DNA of 64,000 bases from CAVWQV01 sp963757115 (GTDB taxonomy: Bacteria > Pseudomonadota > Alphaproteobacteria > Acetobacterales > Acetobacteraceae), in assembly GCA_963757115.1 (NCBI GenBank), contig CAVWQV010000019.1, positions 1 to 64,000 on the forward strand. The letters run 5' to 3'. Positions 1-8,493 of the stretch are shown piece by piece. The notes under the pieces were generated by a model, which saw only the letters and a program-made list of their open reading frames with translations, made no database searches and was not told the DNA's origin. A program made the translations under genes and the position numbers. Positions within the stretch are counted from its first letter, which is position 1; each line of letters opens with the position of its first letter.

Positions 1-165
1 TATCGATCCAGCGCTGTAAAAGAACGTCTCGCAGAGTGCCGCAGCCTCGAACTGTTGCCGCTCGTGGGCGGTGGTCTGGTCAACAACGGCATCGGACAGG
101 AGATGCCGTATGAAGGTGGCGCCGACCGGTTCGGAGAACGTGGCGGACTGTCCTTTTCCACAAAT
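1..165 (-). other. Unassigned open frame running off the left edge
   Basis: A minus-strand frame stays open from a stop at 166-168 to the window edge, about 55 codons. It includes a run reading TFIRHLLSDAVV and later ETFFYSAG. I do not recognise the family and see no start codon or ribosome binding site that would make it a complete gene. It may be the distal part of a gene lying to the left or chance coding in GC-rich DNA. Confidence 0.2.
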
Positions 166-225
166 TCAGCCCAGCGGCGGCACTCCGTTCATCCATGATG
201 TTCTACTGATCGGCCTAGGTGCGCG

Positions 226-486
226 CTAGCCGGCGAGCGGCCCGTTCCAGATTTTGATCGCAGGCACGTGGCGATAGTGGTCGAGCACGCATAACGTGCC
301 TGTATCGAGAAGGAGGTTCTCTCCTGCCCGCGGCGGCAATCCGAGTCCAGCGCGCGGCGAGGACACGCAAAACGTGGCCGTGCGCCAACATTCGACGTTG
401 CCGTCGATTGCGCGCACTCGAGCGATCACACGGTCGACCCGCGCGCCGATTTCACCCGTTGTCTCGCCACCGGGTGCCATTTCCAA
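226..486 (-). pseudogene. Histidine phosphatase (phosphoglycerate mutase family), C-terminal remnant
   Basis: The translation opens with PGGET followed by an ARVDRVIARVRA helix and ends with GLPPRAGENLLLDTGTL and IKIWN, the usual C-terminal pattern of small histidine phosphatases. Between these, the second conserved histidine segment (MLAHGHVLRVLAARW) sits in a different frame, so two indels are needed to read through. The N-terminal half with the RHG catalytic histidine is absent: sequence upstream of PGGET, toward the neighbouring SDR gene, does not resemble the family. It is a truncated, frameshifted remnant and cannot be catalytic. Confidence 0.65.
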
Positions 487-541
487 TTGACGATTCGGGC
501 GCGTCGTAGCCCTGTCCCAGTGAGCGCCGGCTGAGTATTCC

Positions 542-1308
542 TCACAGCGCCGTCATACCGCCGTCCACGAACAGCAGGGCGCCGGTGACGTAAGAGGCAT
601 CATCGGAGGCCAAAAACAGGATCGCGGCGGCGACCTCCTCGGCTCTGCCCGGGCGCTTCAGCATAGTGCCTTGCGCGGCCTTGGCGTTGTACTGCTGACG
701 GTCTCGCCGGCCGCTGCGATGCGGCGTTGATGGAATGGCGTGAAGATCGGGCCAGGGCCGACCGCGTTCACACGGATGCCGTCCGGCGAGTGGTCAGCGG
801 CAAGCGCCCGCGTCAAGCCCGCGACCGCCGCCTTAGTGGTGTCGTACTGTAGGTTGCCGCCGCCTGCGACGACGGAACGTACAGAGGCGACGTTAACGAT
901 GGCGCCACTCGTGTTTTGACGCATCAACGGAACCGCCGCCTTGGCACAGAAGACGTAGCTCATCAGGTTGACGCTGAGGATCTCGTTCCAGCTCGCCGCG
1001 CTCGCCTCTTCGACCTTCTCGTATTTACGGATACCGGCATTATTGATGAGGATGTCGAGGCGCCCGAACTTCTGCGCGGCACCGTTGACGAAGGCGAGGC
1101 ATGCGGCCTCGGTACCAACGTCAGCCTGCGTGAAGGCGACCTTGGCGCCGGCGGTCTCGATCTCGGCCGCCACGCGCTGGCCGCGTTCGCCGTCCCGATC
1201 GCAGAATGCCACGATCGCGCCCTCGGCGACAAAACGCCTGACCGTCGCCTCGCCAATTCCCGATGCCCCGCCCGTCACCGCTGCGACCTTGCCCTCGAGC
1301 CTTCCCAT
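542..1308 (-). CDS. SDR-family NAD(P)-dependent oxidoreductase (one frameshift)
   Basis: A classical short-chain dehydrogenase of about 255 residues once repaired. The cofactor motif TGGASGIG is near residues 13-20, NNAG near 90, and the active-site serine lies in NVASVRS, but the expected YxxxK reads YDTTK. The first open frame ends at 658. The true C-terminus (LKRPGRAEEVAAAI, then YVTGALLFVDGG) continues in another frame to a TGA at 542-544, consistent with loss of one C in a CC near 697. Substrate is not evident; relatives reduce 3-oxoacyl, sugar or alcohol substrates. It is divergent from the PQQ dehydrogenase, with 415 bases between. Confidence 0.85.
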
Positions 1309-1723
1309 GTTTGCCGCCTTTCATTGCATGCTGAACGCGGATCCACGATACGGCGTATCCATCCGGCTGCGGAAGAACTCCGAATCTCGAGTGTTGCCAG
1401 GCGAAGAAGCCCTTGTCTGGCGCACCTTTCCGGTGCGGGCTTGATACTTCGCAGACGCAACGAGGGCCGAAATCTCTCCCCAATTGGCCAATTGCTCCGG
1501 AACTTGGGACTGCCCCGAACAACCCCCAAGCTTCAAGCGGTTGAACCGCGAACACGGTTCGTTCTCGGGACTGACCTGCCGCGAGCAAGCCTTCTCGGTA
1601 GCTCGCCTGCCCCGAGCGTGCGATTTCGCGACGATAACGTCCCGGATCGCCTCGCAGGCCCTTGTCGATATCGCCGTCCAGCAATATTGCTTAGGCAAAG
1701 CTTCATATACGAGGAGGTGTCCA
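1309..1723. other. Divergent intergenic region between SDR and PQQ dehydrogenase
   Basis: No supported gene is seen in these 415 bases; open frames here are GC-rich shadows. It should hold the promoters of the two divergent genes, but I could not pick a convincing -35/-10 pair. A strong purine-rich ribosome binding site (gaggaggtg) ends two bases before the ATG at 1724 and marks the dehydrogenase start. Confidence 0.5.
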
Positions 1724-3485
1724 ATGGTCCGGAAGAGCACGTCGGTCGGGGTTTCGCACTCGCCTGCACCGCCCTGGCCGGGCTGGCGGGAGCGCCCGCA
1801 CTGACGCGGGCCGCCGAGGTCACGCAGGATCGCCTGCTCAACGCGGACAAGGAGCAAGGCAACTGGCTCCTACACCACCACACCTATTCGGCGCAGCGCT
1901 TCTCGCCCGCTGAACCAGATCAACCGCGACAACGTGAAAGACCTCAAGCTTGCCTGGACGATTGCGCTGGGCGGTGTCGAGGGCGGCGGCATCTGGACCC
2001 ATGGCGGGCTGGAGGGCACGCCCATTGCCGAGGACGGGATCCTGTATGTCACGGACGGCTGGGGCTCCGTTTACAAGATCGATACCCACGGCGGGCACGG
2101 CAAACTGGTCTGGAAGATGAACCCCAAGACCGACCACGACTGGGCCGGCGCGGTCGCCTGCTGCGGTGTGGACAACCGCGGCGTCGCATTGTGGGACAAC
2201 ATGGTCATCTCCCACACGCTCGACGGTCGCCTCCTCGCCACCAACAAGGACACGGGCGAGATCGCCTGGCAGCGGCAATCGCCGACCCCGACAAGGGCGA
2301 GGTGGTGACGGGCGCGCCGCTGGTCGTGAAGGGCATGGCCATCACCGGCGTGGCCGGGGCGGAGTTCGGCATCCGCGGCTGGATCGCGGCGACCGACCTC
2401 AAGACGCAGAAGGAAGTCTGGCGCACTTACACCATACCCATGAACGGGGAGCCCGGCAGCGACACCTGGAAGAACAAAGGCACCGCGGCGAACGGCGGCG
2501 GCTCGACCTGGGTGACCGGGAGCTACGATCCCGAGCAGAACTTGATCGTGTGGGCGTGGGAAATCCGGGGCCTGACTGGGACAACGCGCACCGGCCGGGC
2601 GACAACCTCTACACCGACAGCGCTCTCGGGCTCGACGCCGACACCGGCAAGATCAAGTGGTTCTACCAGCACACGCCGAACGATCCATACGACTACGACA
2701 GCGTCTCCGAGAACGTGCTCGTGGACGCGCCGGTGAACGGCAAGCCGATGAAGCTGGCGCTCACCGCGGACCGCAATGGTTTCGGCTACGCCGTGAACCG
2801 GGGCAACGGCGAGTTCGTCTGGGGCACCCCCTTCGTCAAGAAGGTGAACTGGACAGCGGGGCTGGACAAGGAAACGGGTAAGCCCGTGGAGTACGACCCG
2901 AAAGCGGATGTTCAGCGCTACGCCACCACGCCCTCGCGCGAAAACAAGGTGACGGACATCTGCCCCGGCAACATGGGCGGCAAGAACTGGCCGCCGACCG
3001 CATACAACCCTGACCTGAAGCTCTGGTACATTCCGGTGATCGAGAGCTGCAACACCATCACCGTGGAGGAAACCAAGCCAGGCTCGTTCAAGCCGCGCGA
3101 GACCTACACGGGCGGCGGCCCGAGCGAGCATCAGCGGATCACCGGCAGCGTGACCGCGGTCGACGTCACCACGGGAAAGGTGGCCGCAAAGGCGGAGACG
3201 CCGTATCCGATGCTGGGTGGGCTGCTCACCACGCCCGACCTCGTTTTCGCCGGGCAGCCGTCGGGGGAGGTGATGGCCCTCGACGCCAAGTCCCTGAAGC
3301 CGCTCTGGTCGTTCGACACAGGGGCCGGCGTCAACGCGCCCCCGATGACGTTTACCGTGGACGGCAAGCAGTACCTCGCCATCCTGGTCGGTCAGGGTGG
3401 CGCCTGGGACAAGTGGTTCATCGAAGGCACGCCGGGGCTTAAGTCGATAGCGCCAAGCTCCACGCTCTACGTCTTCGCCCTCTGA
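1724..3485 (+). CDS. PQQ-dependent alcohol dehydrogenase, lanthanide-type motif (four frameshifts)
   Basis: A periplasmic quinoprotein alcohol dehydrogenase of about 585 residues after repair. A Sec-like leader (ALACTALAGLAGAPALTRAAE) precedes the eight-bladed propeller. Family marks include the adjacent cysteine pair (codons 2159-2164), the GAEFGIRG segment with the metal-ligand glutamate, RPGDNLY, and a D-Y-D motif at 2691-2699. In this family a second Asp two residues after the catalytic Asp is typical of lanthanide-dependent XoxF/PedH enzymes rather than calcium enzymes, so lanthanide use is inferred. Frame breaks lie near 1735-1755, 1905 (extra C), 2275 (missing G) and 2567 (missing G), mostly in short homopolymers. 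The electron acceptor is probably the cytochrome c encoded next. Confidence 0.85.
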
Positions 3486-3506
3486 TCCGGTTCGGCTGAA
3501 GACACG

Positions 3507-3538
3507 CCGGACTGGCTGCAGGTTGGCAGCCGGTCCGG
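3507..3538 (+). promoter_or_regulatory. Intercistronic hairpin
   Basis: A 13-bp stem (ccggactggctgc pairing with gcagccggtccgg, one G-T wobble) closes a six-base loop between the dehydrogenase stop and the cytochrome start. There is no T-tract, so it is more likely an mRNA-stabilising or attenuating hairpin than a full terminator. Confidence 0.45.
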
Positions 3539-3559
3539 TCCCTCGGAGGCTAAACAGCC

Positions 3560-4147
3560 ATGCGCGCGCAGATTGTCGCTGTGACGTTTGCTTGCGCCCT
3601 CGTCCTGGGCGCGACGGTTCCCATAGTGCCTCAGCACGGGTCTGCCCGCGCGCAAGGTGCGGGGACCGGCTTGGGTGAAGGCAAGCGCATCTATCAAACG
3701 GCGAATTGCGTGGGCTGCCACAAATGGTACGGCGGCGGCGGGGGCGGGTATGGCGGTGACGCGCTCTCGCTGCGTGCCACCCATTTGAACCGCGACCAGA
3801 TCATTGAGACTGTGAACTGCGGCCGTCCCGGCACCGGCATGCCCTATTTCCACCGCGGCGCCTACGACGACGAAACGCACCCGTGCTTCGGCTTAAGCCG
3901 GCAGGATTTGGGCAAGGCAATGCCGGTGGAGGCGCCGGTTTTCCTGCGCCCGAGCGAAATTGCGGCCGTCGCCGACTACGTGCTCACCGAGGTCAAAGGC
4001 AAAGGGGAGCCGACCTATGCCGAGTGCATCGCCTTCTTTAGCGTGGGCGCACGCGTCTGCAACACCTATCGGGCAGCCGAGCCCGCTCCGTCGTCGCCCG
4101 CCGACGGCAAGGGTGCCGCGTCCGCTCCGGCCGACCGGGGAGGCTGA
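3560..4147 (+). CDS. Class I cytochrome c, partner of the PQQ dehydrogenase
   Basis: A 195-residue exported protein with a signal peptide ending near residue 31 (SARA-Q), a single heme-attachment site CVGCH at residues 50-54, and a GMPYF segment that can supply the distal methionine ligand. Spacing after the quinoprotein gene (75 bases) and overlap of its stop with the next start (TGATG) indicate one operon. By context it should take electrons from the PQQ enzyme in the periplasm. Additional cysteines in the C-terminal half (NCGRP, HPCFG, YAECI, RVCN) are unusual for a small cytochrome c and may form disulfides. Confidence 0.85.
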   Translation: MRAQIVAVTFACALVLGATVPIVPQHGSARAQGAGTGLGEGKRIYQTANCVGCHKWYGGGGGGYGGDALSLRATHLNRDQIIETVNCGRPGTGMPYFHRGAYDDETHPCFGLSRQDLGKAMPVEAPVFLRPSEIAAVADYVLTEVKGKGEPTYAECIAFFSVGARVCNTYRAAEPAPSSPADGKGAASAPADRGG

Positions 4148-4901
4148 TGGCCTCCACCATGATGCGACCAGCCATCGTTGCAGCCGGCCTGCTTGCGGCC
4201 TTCTGGGCATCAGCGCCGCTCGCGGCCGACTCCTCCCCGGGGGCCGCCGCCAGTGGGGAAAACGACTTGCGGGAGTTCCGCGTCGGGATGGGCGTGGACC
4301 AACTGCCGAAGTCCGGTTATCGCGGTTTCACGTGCGCGGACGCAGCCGACCGCAAACTGCAGGGCTGGGAGGACTACGGCCTGTGTCCGAGGGAGGCTTC
4401 CGGCCTCCACGCGGTCCGCTTCCGCTACGACGAGAGCGTAAATCCACTCGCCAAGGTGAACGGCCTCTACGAGGGCACAAAAGTTGCCGGCCATCCCGCC
4501 TTGCTCACCCTCCTCATCAGCGACAATGCCCGAGTGGAAGGCTTGGTGATCGAGACCGATCCGGCCGCTCCGCTCTTCCTTCGCAAGAAGGCGTTCCTGT
4601 TCGGTAACCAAGTCAAGGCTCGTTGGGTGAGGAGGGCTGGAGTTGCACGGAGGGGCAGCCTTCGGCCGACGAGCAGCCGGTCGGCGGCGTGTTCTTCAAG
4701 GAACACTGCGAAAAAGCGATCGCGGCAAAGCGGCTTGTCCTTGACCGCGCGCTGTTCCGCCGGGCCGGCCAGGAATTAAAGGAGTTCGTGAGTTGCACGC
4801 GTCTGGAAATTCTGGGTCGCCTTCGCCCCCCGCCGAGCACGGCTAACTCTCCGGCGCGGTGCCCTAGGGCGCCCGCTTCGCTTCGCTGGGCGCGACCCTG
4901 A
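4147..4901 (+). CDS. Exported protein of unknown function in the PQQ operon (frameshifted)
   Basis: It starts by TGATG overlap with the cytochrome gene and opens with a signal peptide (AAGLLAAFWASAPLAA-D). The mature part has paired cysteines (FTCADAAD, YGLCPRE) and a globular region. The first frame breaks near 4615-4623 and continues in another frame (GEEGWSCTEG, VGGVFFKEHCEKA, LKEFVSCTRLEIL). The natural stop is probably near 4830, but the continuing frame ends only at 4901, overlapping the convergent gene by 38 bases, so a second indel near the end is likely. I know no function; the location suggests a periplasmic accessory of the alcohol-oxidising system. Confidence 0.6.
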
Positions 4902-5324
4902 CTTCCACCGAGACCGTCCCTGCCGTTTGGAAGACGATGGAGCACATGAACGTCTGGCCTTCCTGCAACGGCTCCCGGACGTGGAGCAACATCAGGTGAT
5001 CGCCGCCGGGGGCGAGCGTGACCGTTCCTCCAGAAGGAATCGCCAGGCTTTTCACCTCGCGCATCGACGTCCCACCCTCGCCGCGGTCGGTGGCGTGCTT
5101 CTCGGTGGAGTCGGCGAGGTTGGCCGGACAACGGGCCCGGACCAAGAGGTCGGGGGCTTGGCCGCGGTTCGCGATAGTCATGTAGATCGGGGAGTCACCG
5201 CGGATTTGGGCCGTGGCGGGGGTCCAAGCCCTCAACAGCTCGACGGTGCCGCCCGGCTCGTCGGCCGCCATCGCCGGCGCTGCCGCGACAGCCGCCGCGA
5301 AAAGGGCGCTCCTGCCCAGCGCAT
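4864..5324 (-). CDS. PCu(A)C-family periplasmic copper chaperone
   Basis: A small exported protein with a leader ending AMA-ADE and the PCu(A)C-type C-terminal pattern: a MREV element, IPSGGTVTLAPGG, then HLMLL, followed by a GQTF beta hairpin. Members deliver Cu(I) to cytochrome oxidase or other cuproproteins. The histidine before the MR element is not clearly preserved (EGGTSMREV), so metal binding may be altered or the local sequence imperfect. I place the start at the ATG at 5324, which has a ggggag site just upstream; one indel right after it is needed to enter the frame. It converges on the preceding hypothetical gene. Confidence 0.65.
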
Positions 5325-5488
5325 GCTGTTCTCCCCGAATGTCTACCAGATAGTCAGAACGTTTTTTCACCGCTTCTGCACGCAAGCGCAACTACCGGCG
5401 GTCGCGGAGGCAACTGCACCGACCGCCAGCGCTTTTAACAACGGCTACGCTGCCCGGGACCGAACCGAGCGCGCAAAAGGAGGAATCG

Positions 5489-5937
5489 ATGTCGCTACGT
5501 GTTTACACGCCGCTTACCGCCGCCGCGTTCTGCCTCGTCGTCGCAGCGGGGTAGGGTTCGCCCGCGCCGCTGACCAGCCGATGCAGTTCCATGCCGACCT
5601 GGATGGCAAGAGCGAGTCTCCCGCCACCCAGAGCCAGGGAACAGGCAGGCTGGACGGCACGCTCGACAAGGCCACCAAGGTTTTCACCTATAGCGTGACC
5701 TATAAAGGGCTGAGCGGACCAGTCACCGCGGGCCACTTGCACGGTCCGGCCGAGCCCGGGCAGAACGCGGGCGTGCTCGTGCCGCTCCAAGCGCCGCTGA
5801 CCAGCCCCATCAAGGGCAAGGCCACCTTGACCGACGAACAGGTCCAAAACCTCATGAGCAACAAGCTGTACGTGAACCTCCACACCGCGTCGAACCCGAA
5901 CGGCGAGGTCCGCGGGCAAGTGCTGAAGGACTACTAG
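5489..5937 (+). CDS. CHRD-domain exported protein (one frameshift)
   Basis: The ATG at 5489 follows a strong aaaggagg site and begins a leader (MSLRVYTPLTAAAFCLVVAAG) that hits a stop at about 5553. The mature chain (ADQPMQFHADLDG onward) continues in another frame, so one indel lies in the leader end. The body is a single CHRD domain: GHLHGPAEPGQN, then LYVNLHTASNPNGEVRGQV at the C-terminus, matching the H-P-x-G-E-I/V-R-G-Q signature. CHRD domains occur in chordin and in many bacterial secreted proteins; their biochemical role in bacteria is not settled. Confidence 0.8.
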
Positions 5938-6287
5938 CGGCGCGGGGCAACGGAGTGCCGGCTGGAAGCGTGCAACGCCCGCCGGCGCTGCACCCCTCGC
6001 CGGACGGCACAGGCGGGTAGAACCGAATTCCCAACGTCCTTGCGTCGCCTGTCGACCCGCTTTCGCGTTCTCTGGCCAGGCGATCGGGGGCATGGCCGAT
6101 GTCGAGCTGTTCCGCCGATAGCTCGATGCCGCGGTCGCCCGCACTGAGCGGTGCCCACGGTCAAGAACCCGGTCTTGTGCTGGCTTCAAGCTGGTCGTGC
6201 GCGGTATCCGGTCAATCGTGCATAGTGAATAGTTGTGCGAAGCAAAACGCTGTGTGTCGGTTGTCGTCGCAATTTATCAACTAATTT
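5938..6287. other. Non-coding scar edge upstream of glxB remnant
   Basis: About 350 bases without a supportable gene. Open frames on both strands are short, arginine-rich shadows. Recognisable GlxB homology begins only at about 6297, so the left breakpoint of the deleted glxB gene should lie here. Confidence 0.4.
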
Positions 6288-6524
6288 GTGGGTGGCTGCA
6301 TCCGGGACCTCGATGGATTCTACACGTTCGTGGTCGGCACCGAGACTGGGTTTGCCGTGCTGCGCGACCCGATCGGCTGCAAGCCCGCCATAATGGCGGA
6401 GACCGACGAATGGGTGGCATTCGGTCTGGAGTACCGCGCGCATGTGAGCCTGCCCGGCATTGCCTCGGCGCGCGTGTGGAAGCCCGAGCCCGCCAACGTC
6501 TACGCTTGGCAACTCGCCCCATGA
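6288..6524 (+). pseudogene. glxB: GlxB-type class II glutamine amidotransferase, C-terminal fragment
   Basis: The frame reads DLDGFYTFVVGTETGFAVL, then DPIGCKPAIMAETDEWVAFG and ends with EPANVYAWQL, the C-terminal part of the glutaminase-like subunit that accompanies GlxC/GlxD (methylamine-glutamate N-methyltransferase or glutamate-synthase-like complexes). The N-terminal nucleophile cysteine and about three quarters of the protein are missing, so this is a truncated remnant. It directly precedes a glxC fragment, the native gene order. Confidence 0.6.
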
Positions 6525-6823
6525 GGGCTGCGGTCGATGCGCGGGCCCGCGTCACGACCTCGCCTCGTCGGTCCGTTCACTGAACGCCACTCTGCATGCC
6601 TTGCGGCCTGATACGAAGGACACGTTCTGGCAGGTGCTGAACCCGCGCGGCCAGCATGCCCTCGCGGCGGGCCTGTCAGTTCCTGTAACGGTCGAGATCG
6701 CGGGCCATGTCGGCTATTACTGCGCAGGAATGAACCGGGCGGCGACCGTGATCGTCCGGGGCAATGCCGGTAACGGCGTGCCGAGAACATGATGAGCGGT
6801 CGGGTCCATGTCCACGGAACCGC
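6525..6823 (+). pseudogene. glxC: GlxC (glutamate-synthase alpha-like) N-terminal fragment
   Basis: After a frameshifted start near 6519, the frame reads DLASSVRSLNATLHAL, VLNPRGQHALAAGL, then VEIAGHVGYYCAGMNRAATVIVRGNAG, the N-terminal beta-helix region of GlxC. After a further indel near 6780 come ENMMSGRV. Homology stops at about 6823, where sequence of an unrelated FAD oxidase begins. The rest of glxC and all of glxD are absent. Confidence 0.6.
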
Positions 6824-7481
6824 CGTAACTGGCCTTCTGCGCGACGGCGACCGGGTGATCGGTGTCGAAACCGCCGACGGTCCAATCCACGCCGGCGTCG
6901 TGCTGTCCGCCGTCAACGTGTGGAGCCGCTGTGTCGCGGGCTGGGCCGGGATCGACATCCCGCTCCATATCACCGCCCACCAGATCTTCGCCCTGGCGGC
7001 CCAGGCGCCCTACACGCCGCACTTGCCGGTCCTGAAGGACCTCGCGTCTCCCGCGCGGCTTTACACGCGCGCCATGGGCGGCCATCTGCTTGTCGGTGCG
7101 GGTGACGAGGGCAGTTTCACCGACAACCCCGACCTCGTGGACGTCGAGGCCGATATGGACAAGTTGCTGGAGGAGGCGGCGCAGGCGGCCAGGCGTCTCC
7201 CGGCGTTCGCCGCGGGACGGCTGGTGCGCTCCTGGTCGGGCCTCTACGACACCACGCCGGACTGGAACCCGGTGCTCGGACCCGTGCCCGGTGTGACGGG
7301 TCTGCAGGTCGCGTTCGGCTTTTCGGGGCACGGATTCAAGCTGTCACCGATGATTGGGCGCATGCTGGCACAATCACTGCTCGGACAGGAGCCGGACCTG
7401 CCGTTGTATCCTTACCGCATCACTCGCTACGCGGAAGGCGAGCCGCTGACCGGCGCTTACGGGGTCGGCGCGGTTTCCTGA
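6824..7481 (+). pseudogene. FAD-dependent (DAO/sarcosine oxidase beta-like) oxidoreductase, C-terminal fragment
   Basis: From about TAVTGLLRDGDRVIGVETADG the translation matches the C-terminal two thirds of D-amino-acid-oxidase-family enzymes such as sarcosine oxidase beta: VVLSAVNVWS, a substrate-domain sheet, the LYDTTPDWNPVLGPVPG segment, and the FAD-contacting GFSGHGFKLSP near the end. The N-terminal GxGxxG dinucleotide site is missing. It is fused in one frame to the end of the glxC fragment, so the start at 6789 is inherited from glxC. The product cannot bind FAD normally. Confidence 0.65.
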
Positions 7482-7523
7482 CGAGCTAAACTCTGCAGCG
7501 CAGCGTTCGTCGGCACGCCGCTC

Positions 7524-8156
7524 TCAGCGCGGATAGACGATGATCGACAGGTAGGTCATCGGCAGTTGGAGCAGCTCTTCCGGGCCGTGCAGCGCGTTCG
7601 CGTCGAAGAACAGCGCGTCGCCGGGCTCCAGCAAGTACCGGCGCTCTTCATGGACGTAGCTGACGCGGCCGGTCAGCATGTAGATCAGCTCGAGGCCGGC
7701 GTGCTGGAAGGCCGTATAGGGCTCCGCTTCCGCTGTCAGCGTGATGAGGTAAGGCTCGACGGCGACATCGCCGGAAAGCGATTGGCCGAGCAGCTGGTAC
7801 TGGTGCCCGACCTTCGTGCCGCGGCGATCGATATGGACGCCTTGGCCACGCTTGACGTACGAGCAATCGCGGCGCGCCTCGGACGAAGCGAACAAGGCCG
7901 CCAGCGGCGCGTTCAGCACGCCCGCAAGTGCCTCCAGCGTGTGCAGCGACGCCGAGATCTGCCCCGTCTCAATCTTCGATAGCATCCCGCTGGAGATCGC
8001 CGCCGCCGCGGCAAGCTCCGCGCCAGTCAGGCCGATGCGCAGACGACGCTTGCGGATCTCGCGGCCGATCCTCTGCTCGATCGTGAGCTGGACTTCATCC
8101 GGAGCGTTGGATCCGGTGGCCAGAGCCGTCTCAGACTTCCTGTTGAGCTTCGGCAT
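7524..8156 (-). CDS. XRE-family regulator with C-terminal cupin domain
   Basis: A 210-residue protein. Residues about 25-80 form a helix-turn-helix (RIGREIRKRRLRIGLTGAEL, then SSGMLSKIETGQISASLHTL) of the XRE/SinR type. The C-terminal half is a cupin (HAGLELIYMLTGRVSYV, LEPGDALFFDANALHGPEEL). Such HTH-cupin proteins often control amino acid, polyamine or nitrogen catabolism and sense small ligands in the cupin. I chose MPKLNRKSE at 8156 over longer upstream frames because the extension is arginine-rich and unsupported, and a ggaag site precedes this ATG. It is transcribed away from the amiC-amiR-urt operon and may control it. Confidence 0.85.
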   Translation of the reverse strand: MPKLNRKSETALATGSNAPDEVQLTIEQRIGREIRKRRLRIGLTGAELAAAAAISSGMLSKIETGQISASLHTLEALAGVLNAPLAALFASSEARRDCSYVKRGQGVHIDRRGTKVGHQYQLLGQSLSGDVAVEPYLITLTAEAEPYTAFQHAGLELIYMLTGRVSYVHEERRYLLEPGDALFFDANALHGPEELLQLPMTYLSIIVYPR

Positions 8157-8380
8157 CAAGCTTCCATTGCGACTACAGTCGGATATCCGTCTTTCAGCCA
8201 CGTGTCGATCAGGCGGCAGGTCACGCCCGTCGGTGGGCAAAGTGCCTGTGACTAGGTCGTCAGGAATTTCGGTCTCCTTGCGGCGGCCCTGCCTCGATCC
8301 GGCTCGGGAATGGCATCCGGCTTGCTTGCATGGCCATGGAAATGGAACACAGGAACGTTCGAACAAGCGACGCTGCTCCA
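8157..8380. promoter_or_regulatory. Divergent promoter region between XRE-cupin regulator and the amide/urea operon
   Basis: About 225 bases between divergent genes. No additional gene is supported. It should contain the operon promoter and any operator for the XRE-cupin protein, but I see no clear palindrome or consensus promoter. Confidence 0.35.
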
Positions 8381-8493
8381 TGTTCCCGCCCCAACCCGGG
8401 CTTAAGGAGGTCGTCGTCCCGATCCATCCAGGCCATCAAACGGATGAGTTCTGCTTCGTTGAGCAGATCTACCTGCGCGAAGAACGTCGATGA
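8381..8493 (+). CDS. Possible 37-residue leader ORF coupled to amiC
   Basis: An ATG at 8381 opens a 37-codon frame (MFPPQPGLKEVVV... ending YLREERR) whose TGA overlaps the amiC ATG as ATGA. The composition is less arginine/alanine-skewed than nearby shadow frames. No good ribosome binding site precedes it and I recognise no family. It could be a translated leader coupling amiC translation or the tail of a deleted gene. Confidence 0.3.

Noticed and set aside
916..2736. A 606-codon plus-strand ORF overlapping the SDR and the start of the PQQ dehydrogenase
   Set aside because: Its first half is antisense to the SDR gene and arginine-rich; only its second half carries real dehydrogenase segments, so it is a chance fusion of frames.
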